Shown here one piece after another: positions 5,728 to 12,050 of a stretch of DNA of 12,050 nt (its first letter is position 1; each line of letters opens with the position of its first letter). The stretch spans positions 1 through 12,050 of the forward strand of contig JANMMM010000079.1 in assembly GCA_031373225.1 (NCBI GenBank), in the 5' to 3' direction. Both the position numbers and the translations under genes were made by a program. The DNA is from JANOYJ01 sp031373225 (GTDB lineage Bacteria > Pseudomonadota > Alphaproteobacteria > Rhizobiales > Rhizobiaceae). A model generated the notes under the pieces. It saw only the letters and a program-made list of their open reading frames with translations, ran no database searches and had not been told where the DNA came from.

Positions 5728-6546
5728 TCAGTCCTTGACGACGGAAATGTCCGGCGCGTCCACCGCTTTCATGCCGACGACATGATAGCCGGAATCGACA
5801 TGCATGATTTCGCCGGTCGTGCCGCGCGACAGGTCGGACAGCAGGAACATGGAGGCGTCGCCGACTTCTTCGATGGTGACGGTGCGGCGCATCGGCGCGT
5901 TATATTCGTTCCATTTGAGAATATAGCGGAAATCGCCGATGCCCGACGCCGCCAGCGTCTTGATCGGTCCCGCCGAGACGGCGTTGACGCGGATGTTTTT
6001 CGGGCCGAGGTCCACGGCGAGATATTGAACGCTCGCCTCCAGCGCCGCTTTGGCGACGCCCATGACATTGTAGTTCGGCATGACTTTTTCGGCGCCATAG
6101 TAAGTCAGCGTCAGCATTGAGCCGCCATCGGTCATCAGCTTCTCGGCACGCCGGGCGACAGCGGTGAAAGAGTAAACCGAGATGAGCATGGTCTTGGTGA
6201 AATTGTCTTCGCTGGTGTCGACATAGCGTCCGGTCAGCTCGTCCTTGTCGGAGAAGCCGATGGCGTGGACGATGAAATCGAGTTTGCCCCAGATGCGGGC
6301 GACTTCGGCAAACACGGCGTCCATGGCCGCAGCGTCGGTCACATCGCAATGGCCGACAAGCTTGGCGCCCAATTCAGCGGCAAGCGGCTCAACACGCTTT
6401 TTCAAGGCGTCGCCCTGCCAGGTGAAGGCAAGCTCGGCTCCTTGATCGGCGCAGGATTTGGCGATGCCCCAGGCGATGGAGCGGTTGTTGGCAACGCCCA
6501 TGATGAGGCCGCGCTTGCCGTTCATCAGGCCATTTCCAACGCTCAT
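5728..6546 (-). CDS. fabI: Enoyl-[acyl-carrier-protein] reductase (NADH)
   Basis: FabI reduces trans-2-enoyl-ACP in the last step of each type II fatty-acid elongation cycle, in the cytoplasm. The 272-aa product is a divergent short-chain dehydrogenase: the nucleotide-binding segment GVANNRSIAWGIA (17-29), DVTD (68-71), VHAIGF (93-98), the catalytic pair Y159 and K166 in NYNVMGVAK, and SAGPIKTLAA (191-200) before the substrate loop. This YX6K spacing is typical of FabI rather than of other SDRs. Length is normal. The ATG at 6546 is supported by GGAGAA about 6 nt upstream. It heads an operon with the histidine phosphatase; its upstream region is the long palindromic element at 6625-7043, so its promoter must lie in about 80 bp before it or inside that element. 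Confidence 0.97.
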   Translation of the reverse strand: MSVGNGLMNGKRGLIMGVANNRSIAWGIAKSCADQGAELAFTWQGDALKKRVEPLAAELGAKLVGHCDVTDAAAMDAVFAEVARIWGKLDFIVHAIGFSDKDELTGRYVDTSEDNFTKTMLISVYSFTAVARRAEKLMTDGGSMLTLTYYGAEKVMPNYNVMGVAKAALEASVQYLAVDLGPKNIRVNAVSAGPIKTLAASGIGDFRYILKWNEYNAPMRRTVTIEEVGDASMFLLSDLSRGTTGEIMHVDSGYHVVGMKAVDAPDISVVKD

Positions 6547-6576
6547 GCTGTATTCTCCGGCAAAATATCAAACCGC

Positions 6577-6605
6577 CCTATGGCACAGGCGGGATTGGCC
6601 TTCAA
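6577..6605 (-). promoter_or_regulatory. Possible promoter for fabI
   Basis: On the minus strand TTGAAG (6605-6600) and CATAGG (6582-6577) are separated by 17 bp, about 30 bp before the fabI ATG. The -10 box matches only three consensus bases, so this is tentative. It lies just outside the inverted-repeat element. Confidence 0.28.
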
Positions 6606-6624
6606 GCTTGTTACAGCAGAGGCC

Positions 6625-7043
6625 CTCAGAGTCTGTTTTTGAAGTTCCCAATGCCGAGTCGAAGATGTCGATATTCGAGCAGCGGAGCGAAGCGTAGTTT
6701 TAGAGCATCGGGCGCTAACAAGGGATCACTTTGGCGGACGCATTCCCTCTTGCCGTCATTCCGGGGGCCGCAAAGCGGAACCCGGAATCCAGAGATGGGA
6801 TGCTGGCAAGTGGGCTGAAATGGTTGGTATGTCGGGCTTAAAATCAGTCCGCGCAGGAGCGAAACTTCGCTCTTCGCCACTCTGGATTCCGGGTTCCGCT
6901 TCGCGGCCCCGGAATGACGGATTTGGGCCGGGCGACCGCCATAGTGATTCCATTAGAACAGCCGATGCGCTAGTGCGTGAGCACCGAAGCGCAGAAAAGC
7001 GCCCTTTGCAGACCGGCAGGGCGAGTTTCAAACAGACTCTCAG
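6625..7043. repeat. Long imperfect inverted repeat, MITE-like element filling the fabI-DnaJ gap
   Basis: The two halves are reverse complements of each other over most of their length. Outer ends: 6625-6643 pairs with 7026-7043, sharing AGAGTCTGTTT and then GAA with a 2-nt indel. Middle: GCATCGG 6705-6711 with 6962-6968, GGATCACT 6723-6730 with 6943-6950, and GGCGGACG 6733-6740 with 6933-6940 (one mismatch). Core: 6753-6793 with 6881-6920. Summed coordinates of paired bases stay at 13673 from 6705 to the core, drifting only to 13668 at the ends, so the pairing register is essentially continuous. The loop is 6794-6880. There is no transposase frame inside. The right end includes the stop codon of the DnaJ-like gene. 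This accounts for nearly all of the gene-free stretch 6547-7039. Confidence 0.7.
6753..6920. repeat. Palindromic core of the element (REP-like repeat pair)
   Basis: A 40-bp left copy (6754-6793) and a 39-bp right copy (6881-6919) are inverted and differ by one indel in a G run and one substitution. Each begins CGTCATTCCGGGG and ends CGGAATCCAGA when read inward. Repeats of this kind are scattered between genes in many alphaproteobacterial genomes (from memory). A smaller hairpin, GAGCGA/TCGCTC, lies in the loop at 6857-6872. Confidence 0.85.
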
Positions 7044-7921
7044 AAGAAACCGGTCGAAGTTATTTCGCCGCCAAGAAATGTTTCCAGCTGAATGTCGCGC
7101 TGGTCCGGCAGCATGACGCGCACATGCACCAGAAGATCGCCATGGCCGACGTCCGGCTTCGGCATACCTTTGCCGCGCAGCCGCAGGATTTTGTCCGAAC
7201 TTGACCAGGCCGGCACCAAAATGGCGATTTTGCCGGACAGGGTCTCGACCGGCATTTTCGCGCCGAACACCGCCTGTTTCAGCGGCACGGCCAGATCGTA
7301 ATGGAGATCATGTCCGTCGCGGCGGAATTTGGCATTGGGGCGCAGATGGATGGTCGCCACCGCGTCGCTGCGTTTGCCAAGCCTGTCGGGATTGCCCTGG
7401 CCGCGCAGACGGATCACCTGTTTGTCCTCGACGCCGCGCGGCAGCTTGACCGACAGTTTGCGCCCGTCGCTGAACTTGGCGTCAACCAGCGCCTCGCGCG
7501 CCGCCTCCTCGAGCGTGACGTGCAGATCAAAAGTGAAGTCCGCCACCTTTGGCGGCGTCTGCTCGCGGCCTTGAGCGCCGAAGGACGAGCCGAAGAATTC
7601 GCGCAGCATGTCTTCATTGCCGGCGAAAGAGGACCGCGTCTGGCGTCCGCCATTGGCGCGCGCGCCTCCGGCGAACCCTTCAAATCCGGCATGGCGCGGC
7701 TTGCCGGCATTGTCGATGACGCCGGAATCGAACTGGCGGCGCTTGTCCTTGTCGCCGAGAATCTCATAGGCCTGATTGGCCTCGGAGAAATGCTCCTTGG
7801 CCTTTGGGTCATCCGGGTTCTGGTCGGGGTGGAATTTTTTCGCGAGCTTGCGGTAGGCCGACTTGATATCGTCGGCTTCCGCATTTTTCGTTACGCCCAA
7901 CACCGTGTAGGGATTGCGCAC
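7040..7921 (-). CDS. DnaJ/CbpA-like co-chaperone without zinc finger
   Basis: This 293-aa J-domain protein should stimulate DnaK ATPase and deliver clients. The J domain spans about residues 1-68 with HPD at 31-33 and preceding KLAKKF. A Gly/Phe-rich linker with FEGFAGG follows (about 75-120). The C-terminal substrate-binding region starts near 125, with RLRGQGNP and LRLRGKGMPKPD as the two paired barrel motifs. There are no CxxCxGxG repeats, so it is a type II (CbpA-like) protein and not canonical DnaJ. The start is GTG at 7921, with GAAAGG about 8 nt upstream. The stop falls inside the right end of the inverted repeat at 6625-7043, so the last few residues (TSTGFF) may derive from the insertion. 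The 132-bp gap on its 5' side (7922-8053) shows no strong terminator or promoter. Confidence 0.92.
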   Translation of the reverse strand: MRNPYTVLGVTKNAEADDIKSAYRKLAKKFHPDQNPDDPKAKEHFSEANQAYEILGDKDKRRQFDSGVIDNAGKPRHAGFEGFAGGARANGGRQTRSSFAGNEDMLREFFGSSFGAQGREQTPPKVADFTFDLHVTLEEAAREALVDAKFSDGRKLSVKLPRGVEDKQVIRLRGQGNPDRLGKRSDAVATIHLRPNAKFRRDGHDLHYDLAVPLKQAVFGAKMPVETLSGKIAILVPAWSSSDKILRLRGKGMPKPDVGHGDLLVHVRVMLPDQRDIQLETFLGGEITSTGFF

Positions 7922-8053
7922 GGCTCAAACCTTTCGCGGCTGCCCGCATCATTGAATGTGACAGGCAAAGGCTCGATCAACATCGATTCACCCGCCCCTG
8001 ACGCGCTATATGGCGATTCAGGTCATGATTACCAGTGAATTAACAAGAAGCGG

Positions 8054-8470
8054 TTAAAGCGCGCCGAAACTCGACATGGCCCACTCGCCGCTGTCGTCCA
8101 GACAGGCCTTGCCGGCGAAAAGCGCGATGCCTTCAAAGCTCTCGCGCGACGTCTTGAACTTGCGGCAAAGCTGGCCGTTCTCTTTGGCTTCGGCGATATC
8201 CGACACGGAACCGACGCTGCCGGTGTCCTGATTGGCCCAGGCCAGCGGGTTTGGCCCGAGGACACCAAGATTGGCCGAGGAGACGGCGTTGCGGATGGTG
8301 GCTTCGTCGGAAATCTGGTCAGGGCTGACGGAAGGTGTTTGCGGCACCGAATTGGTGACCAGCGATGGGTCAGCGGCAGCCTTGTCCATGCTGTTTCCAG
8401 TCATGGCGCAGCCGGACAGCAGCGCGAATGCCAAAAATGCAGACGCCCAAGCATGGCAAATCCGCCGCAA
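8054..8470 (-). CDS. RT0821/Lpp0805-type surface lipoprotein
   Basis: From a TTG start at 8470 the 138-aa product has a lipoprotein signal: RR at 2-3, a hydrophobic core and lipobox LLSGC with C21 as the lipidated residue. Ala at +2 predicts outer-membrane sorting. A Ser/Pro/Thr-rich linker (about 30-55) leads to a C-terminal domain with NPLAWANQDTGSVGSV, GQLCRKFKTSRESFEGIAL and ACLDDSGEWAM, which I recognise as the RT0821/Lpp0805 surface-protein domain of alphaproteobacteria. Cysteines 102 and 123 could form a disulfide. The function is unknown. The start is uncertain: GTG at 8503 is an alternative, and an ATG at 8584 would overlap pdxH and bury the signal. None has a good Shine-Dalgarno. 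It is divergent from pdxH across about 80 bp. Confidence 0.78.
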   Translation of the reverse strand: MRRICHAWASAFLAFALLSGCAMTGNSMDKAAADPSLVTNSVPQTPSVSPDQISDEATIRNAVSSANLGVLGPNPLAWANQDTGSVGSVSDIAEAKENGQLCRKFKTSRESFEGIALFAGKACLDDSGEWAMSSFGAL

Positions 8471-8549
8471 TGCGCTATCACTGAATGAAGCCGAGTTCCT
8501 CACCACGCCACCCACGGACCCACAATCAAACCAGAGCCCAGTCACAATT

Positions 8550-9164
8550 ATGAATGCAATCGAGTTAACAAACGATGACTTCACGCAGGAGAGCGAGCCC
8601 TACCGGCTTTTTGCGGCTTGGCTGAAGGATGCAACGGAGTCTGAAATCAACGACCCGAACGGCATGGCGCTGGCCACGGTGGACGCATCGGGACTGCCGA
8701 ATGTGCGCATGGTGCTGTTGAAGGGCTTCGATGAGCAGGGGTTTGTGTTTTACACGAACTTCGAAAGCCAGAAGGGGACCGAGATTCTCGGCAGTATGAA
8801 GGCGGCACTGTGTTTTCACTGGAAGTCGCTGCGGCGGCAGGTGCGGGTGCGCGGCGATGTGGAGATTGTCACAGACGCCGAGGCCAACGAATATTACGCC
8901 ACCCGCCCGCGCGGCAGCCGGATCGGGGCCTGGGCGTCGAAACAGTCTAGGCCGCTGGAGAGCCGGTTTGCGCTGGAAAAGGCGGTGGCGGAATATACGG
9001 CGCGATATCCGATCGGCGAGATACCGCGCCCCAAACACTGGTCCGGCTTCCGCATCCTGCCGTCAAGCATCGAGTTCTGGCACGACCGGCCGTTCCGGCT
9101 GCATGACAGGCTGGAGTTCAGGCGGGCTGGGGACGGGTGGGAAAAAGTTCGGATGTATCCCTAA
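8550..9164 (+). CDS. pdxH: Pyridoxamine/pyridoxine 5'-phosphate oxidase
   Basis: PdxH oxidises pyridoxine or pyridoxamine 5'-phosphate to pyridoxal 5'-phosphate using FMN. The 204-aa product shows the expected FMN-binding segments: R53-MVLLK58, FYTNFESQKG at 67-76 and QVRVRG at 97-102. Substrate residues also align: Y115, R119 and S123 in YYATRPRGS, and R183 and H185 in the C-terminal RLHDR signature. Length is normal. I chose the ATG at 8550; the frame is open upstream to 8232 but that part is antisense to the lipoprotein. There is no clear Shine-Dalgarno. Its stop codon overlaps the stop of the convergent crotonase gene (9161-9163) by two bases, leaving no room for a terminator between them. 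Confidence 0.96.
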   Translation: MNAIELTNDDFTQESEPYRLFAAWLKDATESEINDPNGMALATVDASGLPNVRMVLLKGFDEQGFVFYTNFESQKGTEILGSMKAALCFHWKSLRRQVRVRGDVEIVTDAEANEYYATRPRGSRIGAWASKQSRPLESRFALEKAVAEYTARYPIGEIPRPKHWSGFRILPSSIEFWHDRPFRLHDRLEFRRAGDGWEKVRMYP

Positions 9165-9913
9165 GATTTCTTCCGGCTCATGAAGGCCATGAAAGCCGCC
9201 TGCGCCTCCTTGGAGCGCAGCCGTTCGGAGAAAAGCTTGGCCTCCTCGTGGATGCGCGCAATGACATCTTCCGGCTGGCGTTTTAACAGGCGGCGGGAGA
9301 TTTGCAGCGCTTCGGGCGCGCGGGCGGCGGCTTTTTCGGCGAGCTTCAGCGCTTCTTCCTCAATCGCCTCTTCGCTGACGATCTTGTAGATCAGACCGGC
9401 GGCGAGCGCGTCGGCGGCAGTGAAATCGTTGCCCATGGCTAGAAGTGCGAAGGCTTTTTGATGACCTGTGACAGCCGGGACGAGCAGGCTGGAGGCGGCT
9501 TCCGGGACAAGACCCAAATCGACAAAAGGCGTGCGGAACAGGGAGCGCGGGGTGGCGAGTGTCAGGTCGCAGTGGAGGTGGATTGTTGTGCCGATGCCGA
9601 TGGCGAGACCATCCACGGCGGAGACTACCGGCTTTCGGAGCGATGCAAGACATTCGAGGAAGCCGATGAGCTCCGGCATGTCGCCGCCGCTTGTGGCGTA
9701 GGCGAGGAAATCCTGCATGTCATTGCCGGTCGAGAATGCACCGGGGACACCGAGGAACAGGTGGCAGCGGATCGCCTCATCCTCCTCACCCGCCGCGAGG
9801 CCTTTCCACATTGCGTCATACATGGCGCGGGTGAAGGCGTTTTTCTTTTCGGGCCGGTTGACGCGAATGATTTGAACCGCGCCTTGGCGAGAGATATCAA
9901 TATGTTGGGTCAT
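9161..9913 (-). CDS. Crotonase-family protein, probable delta3,delta2-enoyl-CoA isomerase
   Basis: The 250-aa product is a crotonase: oxyanion-hole segments FSTGNDMQDF (60-69) and GLAIGIGTT (102-110), and the LGLVPEAASS loop (133-142). The two glutamates used by true enoyl-CoA hydratases are missing: the first position reads T109-T110 instead of CE, and the second reads TPFVD instead of QPEI. The single acid E138 in VPEAASS is present, as in peroxisomal-type delta3,delta2-enoyl-CoA isomerases (ECI2), whose loop reads similarly. I therefore infer an isomerase that shifts double bonds so unsaturated acyl-CoA can enter beta-oxidation, not a hydratase. It starts 17 bp after the acyl-CoA dehydrogenase stop on the same strand, so the two form an operon. 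Automated annotation will probably call it 'enoyl-CoA hydratase'. Confidence 0.85.
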   Translation of the reverse strand: MTQHIDISRQGAVQIIRVNRPEKKNAFTRAMYDAMWKGLAAGEEDEAIRCHLFLGVPGAFSTGNDMQDFLAYATSGGDMPELIGFLECLASLRKPVVSAVDGLAIGIGTTIHLHCDLTLATPRSLFRTPFVDLGLVPEAASSLLVPAVTGHQKAFALLAMGNDFTAADALAAGLIYKIVSEEAIEEEALKLAEKAAARAPEALQISRRLLKRQPEDVIARIHEEAKLFSERLRSKEAQAAFMAFMSRKKS

Positions 9914-9930
9914 GCTGTTCTCAATTTGAT

Positions 9931-11709
9931 TCAGGCTGCGGCCAAAGCCGCGTCCGCGCCATCCAAAAGGCTCGGCGCGCCATTCTCCACTTGATCGCGC
10001 AGCGCGGCGGTTTCTGCCAGCGCATTGTCGGCGAAGAAGCGGAATAGCGCGATCCGGCCCGCATCGCCACCCGCCAGCGCGCCTTTGGCGAGATAGGCCC
10101 CGCCGGCGGCGAGCGAGAACAGCCGCTGATAGGGGGTTGCGCCAGCGAGCGCGGTGTCGGTCTTGCCGTCCTTCACCGCAGTCTGCAGGAAATGCGTTGT
10201 TCCGACCGCATCGCCGAGCGCCGCTTCGAGACGCGCCGCAGTGCCTTCGAGGCCGGGAAGGTTCGACTTGCGCAGGTCTTCCGCAATGTTGCCAAGCTCA
10301 ACCAGATAATCGAACACGCTCTGGCCGCCGCCGAGCGGCAGTTTGCGCATGACGAGGTCAATCGCCTGGATGCCGTTTGTGCCCTCATAGATCGGCGCGA
10401 TGCGGGCGTCGCGCATGTAGCGGGCGGCGCCGGTCTCTTCGATGAAGCCCATGCCGCCGTGCACCTGCACGCCGAGCGAGGCAACTTCCATGCCGATGTC
10501 GGTGGCAAAGCTTTTGGCGAGGGGCGTCAGAAGCCCTGCCCGCGCCGACCATTCCTGCGCGTCCGGCCCGCCTTTGTGCGACATGTCGATGGCGTGGGCG
10601 CAGGCGTAACAGATGGCGCGGGCCGCCTGCGTCATTGACTTCATCGTCATCAGCATGCGCTTGACGTCCGGATGCTCGATGATCGGGCTCATGCCTTCGG
10701 ATTTTGAGCCCGTTGCCCGGCCCTGTTTGCGCTCATGCGCAAAAGCGAGCGCCTTTTGGAACGACGCTTCGGCGATGGCCAAGCCCTGAATGCCAACCGC
10801 AAGGCGGGCATTGTTCATCATGGTGAACATGCAAGCGAGGCCTTTGTTCTCCTCGCCGATCAGCCAGCCAATGGCGCCTTTCTCCATACCCTTCACATAG
10901 CCGTCGCCATAGATCATCACGCAGGTAGGCGAGGCATGGATGCCCATCTTGTGCTCGATGCTGGAGCAGAACAGGTCGTTGCGCGCGCCCGGCGTTCCGT
11001 CTTCCTTGGGCAGGAATTTGGGCACGAGAAACAGCGATATGCCGCGCGTGCCGACCGGGGCGTCGGGCAGGCGGGCGAGGACTAGGTGGATGATGTTTTC
11101 GGTGATGTCGTGCTCGCCGAAGGTGATATAAATCTTCTGACCGAAAATCCGGTATGATCCGTCCTCGCTGCGTTCAGCCCGCGTGCGCATTTCGCCGAGG
11201 TCGGAACCCGCCTGCGGCTCGGTCAGGTTCATCGTGCCGGTCCATTCACCGGAGATCATCTTCGGCAGATATTGCGCCTTCAGCTCCTCGCTGCCATGTG
11301 CGGCAATGGCCTCAACTGCGCCCATGGTCAGCGTCGGGCAGAGGCCAAAAGCCAGCGAACAGGCGCACCACATTTCAAGCGCGGCCATAGAGACCATCAG
11401 CGGCAGCCCCTGCCCGCCATAATCGACGGGAGAAGCGACCGCGTTCCAGCCGCCGTCTTTCCATGCGTGATACAGGTCCTTCCAGCCGGCCGGCATTGTG
11501 ACCACGCCGTCTTTGAGCGCCGCGCCGGTTTTCTCCGCTGGGACGACAAGCGGCTCAACCTCCTCCGCCGCAAAGCGCGCGGCTTCCGACAAAATTGCTT
11601 CCAAAAGCTCGCCGTTCAAATCGCCATACGCGCCGTTTTCCAGCCCGTGCTCAATGCCGATGACATGGCGCAGCGTATGGCTCATCTCGGCGACAGGCGC
11701 TTTATACAT
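9931..11709 (-). CDS. Large acyl-CoA dehydrogenase (DmdC/FadE5-like)
   Basis: The 592-aa product is an FAD-dependent acyl-CoA dehydrogenase of the long class with an added C-terminal domain (about 470-592), as in DmdC and FadE5 relatives. Visible features are an N-terminal helical region, NLTEPQAGSDLG (161-172) with the following KIYITFGEHD (192-201) for FAD and substrate binding, the helical block with QVHGGMGFIEE (415-425), and the catalytic base E442 in APIYEGTNGIQAIDL. The substrate could be fatty acyl-CoA or methylthiopropionyl-CoA; the sequence does not decide. The ATG at 11709 follows GGAGAA by 6 nt. It is first in an operon with the isomerase-like crotonase, and a 16-bp palindrome overlapping its promoter suggests repression by a catabolic regulator. 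Confidence 0.93.
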   Translation of the reverse strand: MYKAPVAEMSHTLRHVIGIEHGLENGAYGDLNGELLEAILSEAARFAAEEVEPLVVPAEKTGAALKDGVVTMPAGWKDLYHAWKDGGWNAVASPVDYGGQGLPLMVSMAALEMWCACSLAFGLCPTLTMGAVEAIAAHGSEELKAQYLPKMISGEWTGTMNLTEPQAGSDLGEMRTRAERSEDGSYRIFGQKIYITFGEHDITENIIHLVLARLPDAPVGTRGISLFLVPKFLPKEDGTPGARNDLFCSSIEHKMGIHASPTCVMIYGDGYVKGMEKGAIGWLIGEENKGLACMFTMMNNARLAVGIQGLAIAEASFQKALAFAHERKQGRATGSKSEGMSPIIEHPDVKRMLMTMKSMTQAARAICYACAHAIDMSHKGGPDAQEWSARAGLLTPLAKSFATDIGMEVASLGVQVHGGMGFIEETGAARYMRDARIAPIYEGTNGIQAIDLVMRKLPLGGGQSVFDYLVELGNIAEDLRKSNLPGLEGTAARLEAALGDAVGTTHFLQTAVKDGKTDTALAGATPYQRLFSLAAGGAYLAKGALAGGDAGRIALFRFFADNALAETAALRDQVENGAPSLLDGADAALAAA

Positions 11710-11744
11710 TCAGGCTTCTCCAGCAGTCGAAGGGTTAAGCACGA

Positions 11745-11771
11745 GCTATATCCTTTTGACGTAAACGTCAA
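11745..11771 (-). promoter_or_regulatory. Promoter with overlapping 16-bp operator palindrome for the acyl-CoA dehydrogenase operon
   Basis: Read on the minus strand, TTGACGTTTACGTCAA (11771-11756) is a perfect inverted repeat of 7-bp arms about a 2-bp centre. Its first half is also a -35-like TTGACG, and TATAGC (11750-11745) could be the -10, at a short 15-bp spacing. The site lies about 47 bp before the ATG. From memory it resembles the palindromes assigned to LiuR, a MerR-family regulator of branched-chain and fatty-acid catabolism in proteobacteria; a repressor covering the -35 is the simplest reading. Confidence 0.55.
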
Positions 11772-12017
11772 TTATGTGGCGTGTTGACAGATTTCTTGAC
11801 GGCATCGGACAGCTGCGGCTTAACCATCTTAGTCATTGCTTCTCATCCACCCCAAGCTTCGTTCGTCCGCAGCTCACGCCCCCCTCTGCCTGTCGGCATC
11901 TCCCCCGCAAGGCTAATGGATGCACACATCTTTTTTCGCGTTGATGACTCGATCTTGATTGGCGGGTTTTTGCTGGGTGTGATTCCTCTGGCTTTGTGAG
12001 CTTGAGGAGCAGCTTCG
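11772..12017. other. Gene-free stretch between the catabolic operon and the right-edge gene
   Basis: I see no convincing gene here. Two TTGAC boxes in direct orientation lie at about 11783 and 11796, and a degenerate repeat lies at 11878-11912. A 72-codon plus-strand frame (11781-11999) has no Shine-Dalgarno and no recognisable protein features. The region probably holds the promoter of the rightward gene that begins at 12018. Confidence 0.5.
11878..11912. repeat. Degenerate rhizobial-type intergenic repeat fragment
   Basis: A C-rich segment containing CCCCCCTCTGCCTGTCGGCA and then TCTCCCCCGCAAGG resembles the GC-rich, CTCCCCC/GGGGGAG-containing intergenic repeats widespread in rhizobia and their relatives. 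The right half that would complete the hairpin (a GGGGGAGAT run) is absent, so it is a remnant. The match is from memory. Confidence 0.4.
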
Positions 12018-12050
12018 ATGGATATTTGCGGAACCTTGCAGTTTGACGAT
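12018..12050 (+). CDS. Start of a rightward gene, product unknown (partial)
   Basis: An ATG at 12018 follows GAGGAG (12004-12009) by 8 bp, which is a strong Shine-Dalgarno at ideal spacing. Eleven codons (MDICGTLQFDD) are visible before the window ends, too few to assign a family. The frame is closed just upstream by TGA at 12003-12005, so this would be a true start. Confidence 0.4.
   Translation, partial: MDICGTLQFDD

Noticed and set aside
5674..6120. A 148-codon plus-strand frame opposite fabI
   Set aside because: It lies wholly antisense to fabI, lacks recognisable motifs and is expected in GC-rich coding DNA.
6547..7039. A tRNA or structured RNA gene in the fabI-DnaJ gap
   Set aside because: The strong base pairing is explained by the inverted repeat; no cloverleaf or known RNA motif was seen.
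7301..8038. A 245-codon plus-strand frame opposite the DnaJ-like gene
   Set aside because: It is an antisense shadow of a clear J-domain protein with no motif of its own.
8232..8549. Upstream extension of pdxH
   Set aside because: Homologs start near the residue encoded at 8550, and the extension is antisense to the lipoprotein gene.
11781..11999. A 72-codon plus-strand frame in the right-hand gap
   Set aside because: It has no Shine-Dalgarno, no domain signal, and runs through the degenerate repeat.

Overview
The window looks like a chromosomal segment of an alphaproteobacterium, probably from or near the Hyphomicrobiales. The grounds are the gene set and order: a lipoprotein and a DnaJ-like gene divergent from pdxH, then fabI, a histidine phosphatase and aroC, plus a DUF1344 protein. 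Start-codon use (several TTG and GTG), moderately high GC and an alphaproteobacterial-type intergenic palindrome agree with this. The species cannot be named from the sequence.

Layout: (1) 1-893, minus strand, a large polytopic membrane protein whose C-terminus runs off the left edge. (2) 976-2307, plus strand, a tightly packed three-gene unit: a TumE-type (DUF6516) toxin, its winged-helix antitoxin, and a Coq7-like di-iron hydroxylase, preceded by a repeated, partly palindromic probable operator. (3) 2314-3856, aroC (minus) divergent from a small secreted DUF1344 protein (plus), which is followed by a clear terminator. (4) 3940-5035, accessory material: an orphan MNT-type nucleotidyltransferase with no HEPN partner (plus), convergent with an AT-richer gene that weakly resembles DUF2971 (minus). 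(5) 5116-6546, fabI followed by a histidine phosphatase (minus). (6) 6625-7043, one long imperfect inverted repeat of about 420 bp that fills the gap between fabI and the DnaJ-like gene. (7) 7040-9164, a DnaJ/CbpA-like co-chaperone and a RT0821-type lipoprotein (minus), divergent from pdxH (plus). (8) 9161-11709, a fatty-acid oxidation operon (minus) of a large acyl-CoA dehydrogenase and a crotonase with an isomerase-type active site, behind a palindromic operator-like site. (9) 11772-12050, mostly non-coding, with a degenerate repeat and the probable first codons of a rightward gene at the edge.

The biology is core metabolism (chorismate, fatty-acid synthesis, pyridoxal phosphate, beta-oxidation) interleaved with small toxin-antitoxin and defence-like modules. 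The most noteworthy items are the toxin/antitoxin/Coq7 unit with its operator, the solitary MNT gene, the DUF2971-like gene coupled to the phosphatase, and the long palindromic element. I do not see a clear, wholly new multi-gene system. The toxin/antitoxin/Coq7 arrangement is the nearest candidate.
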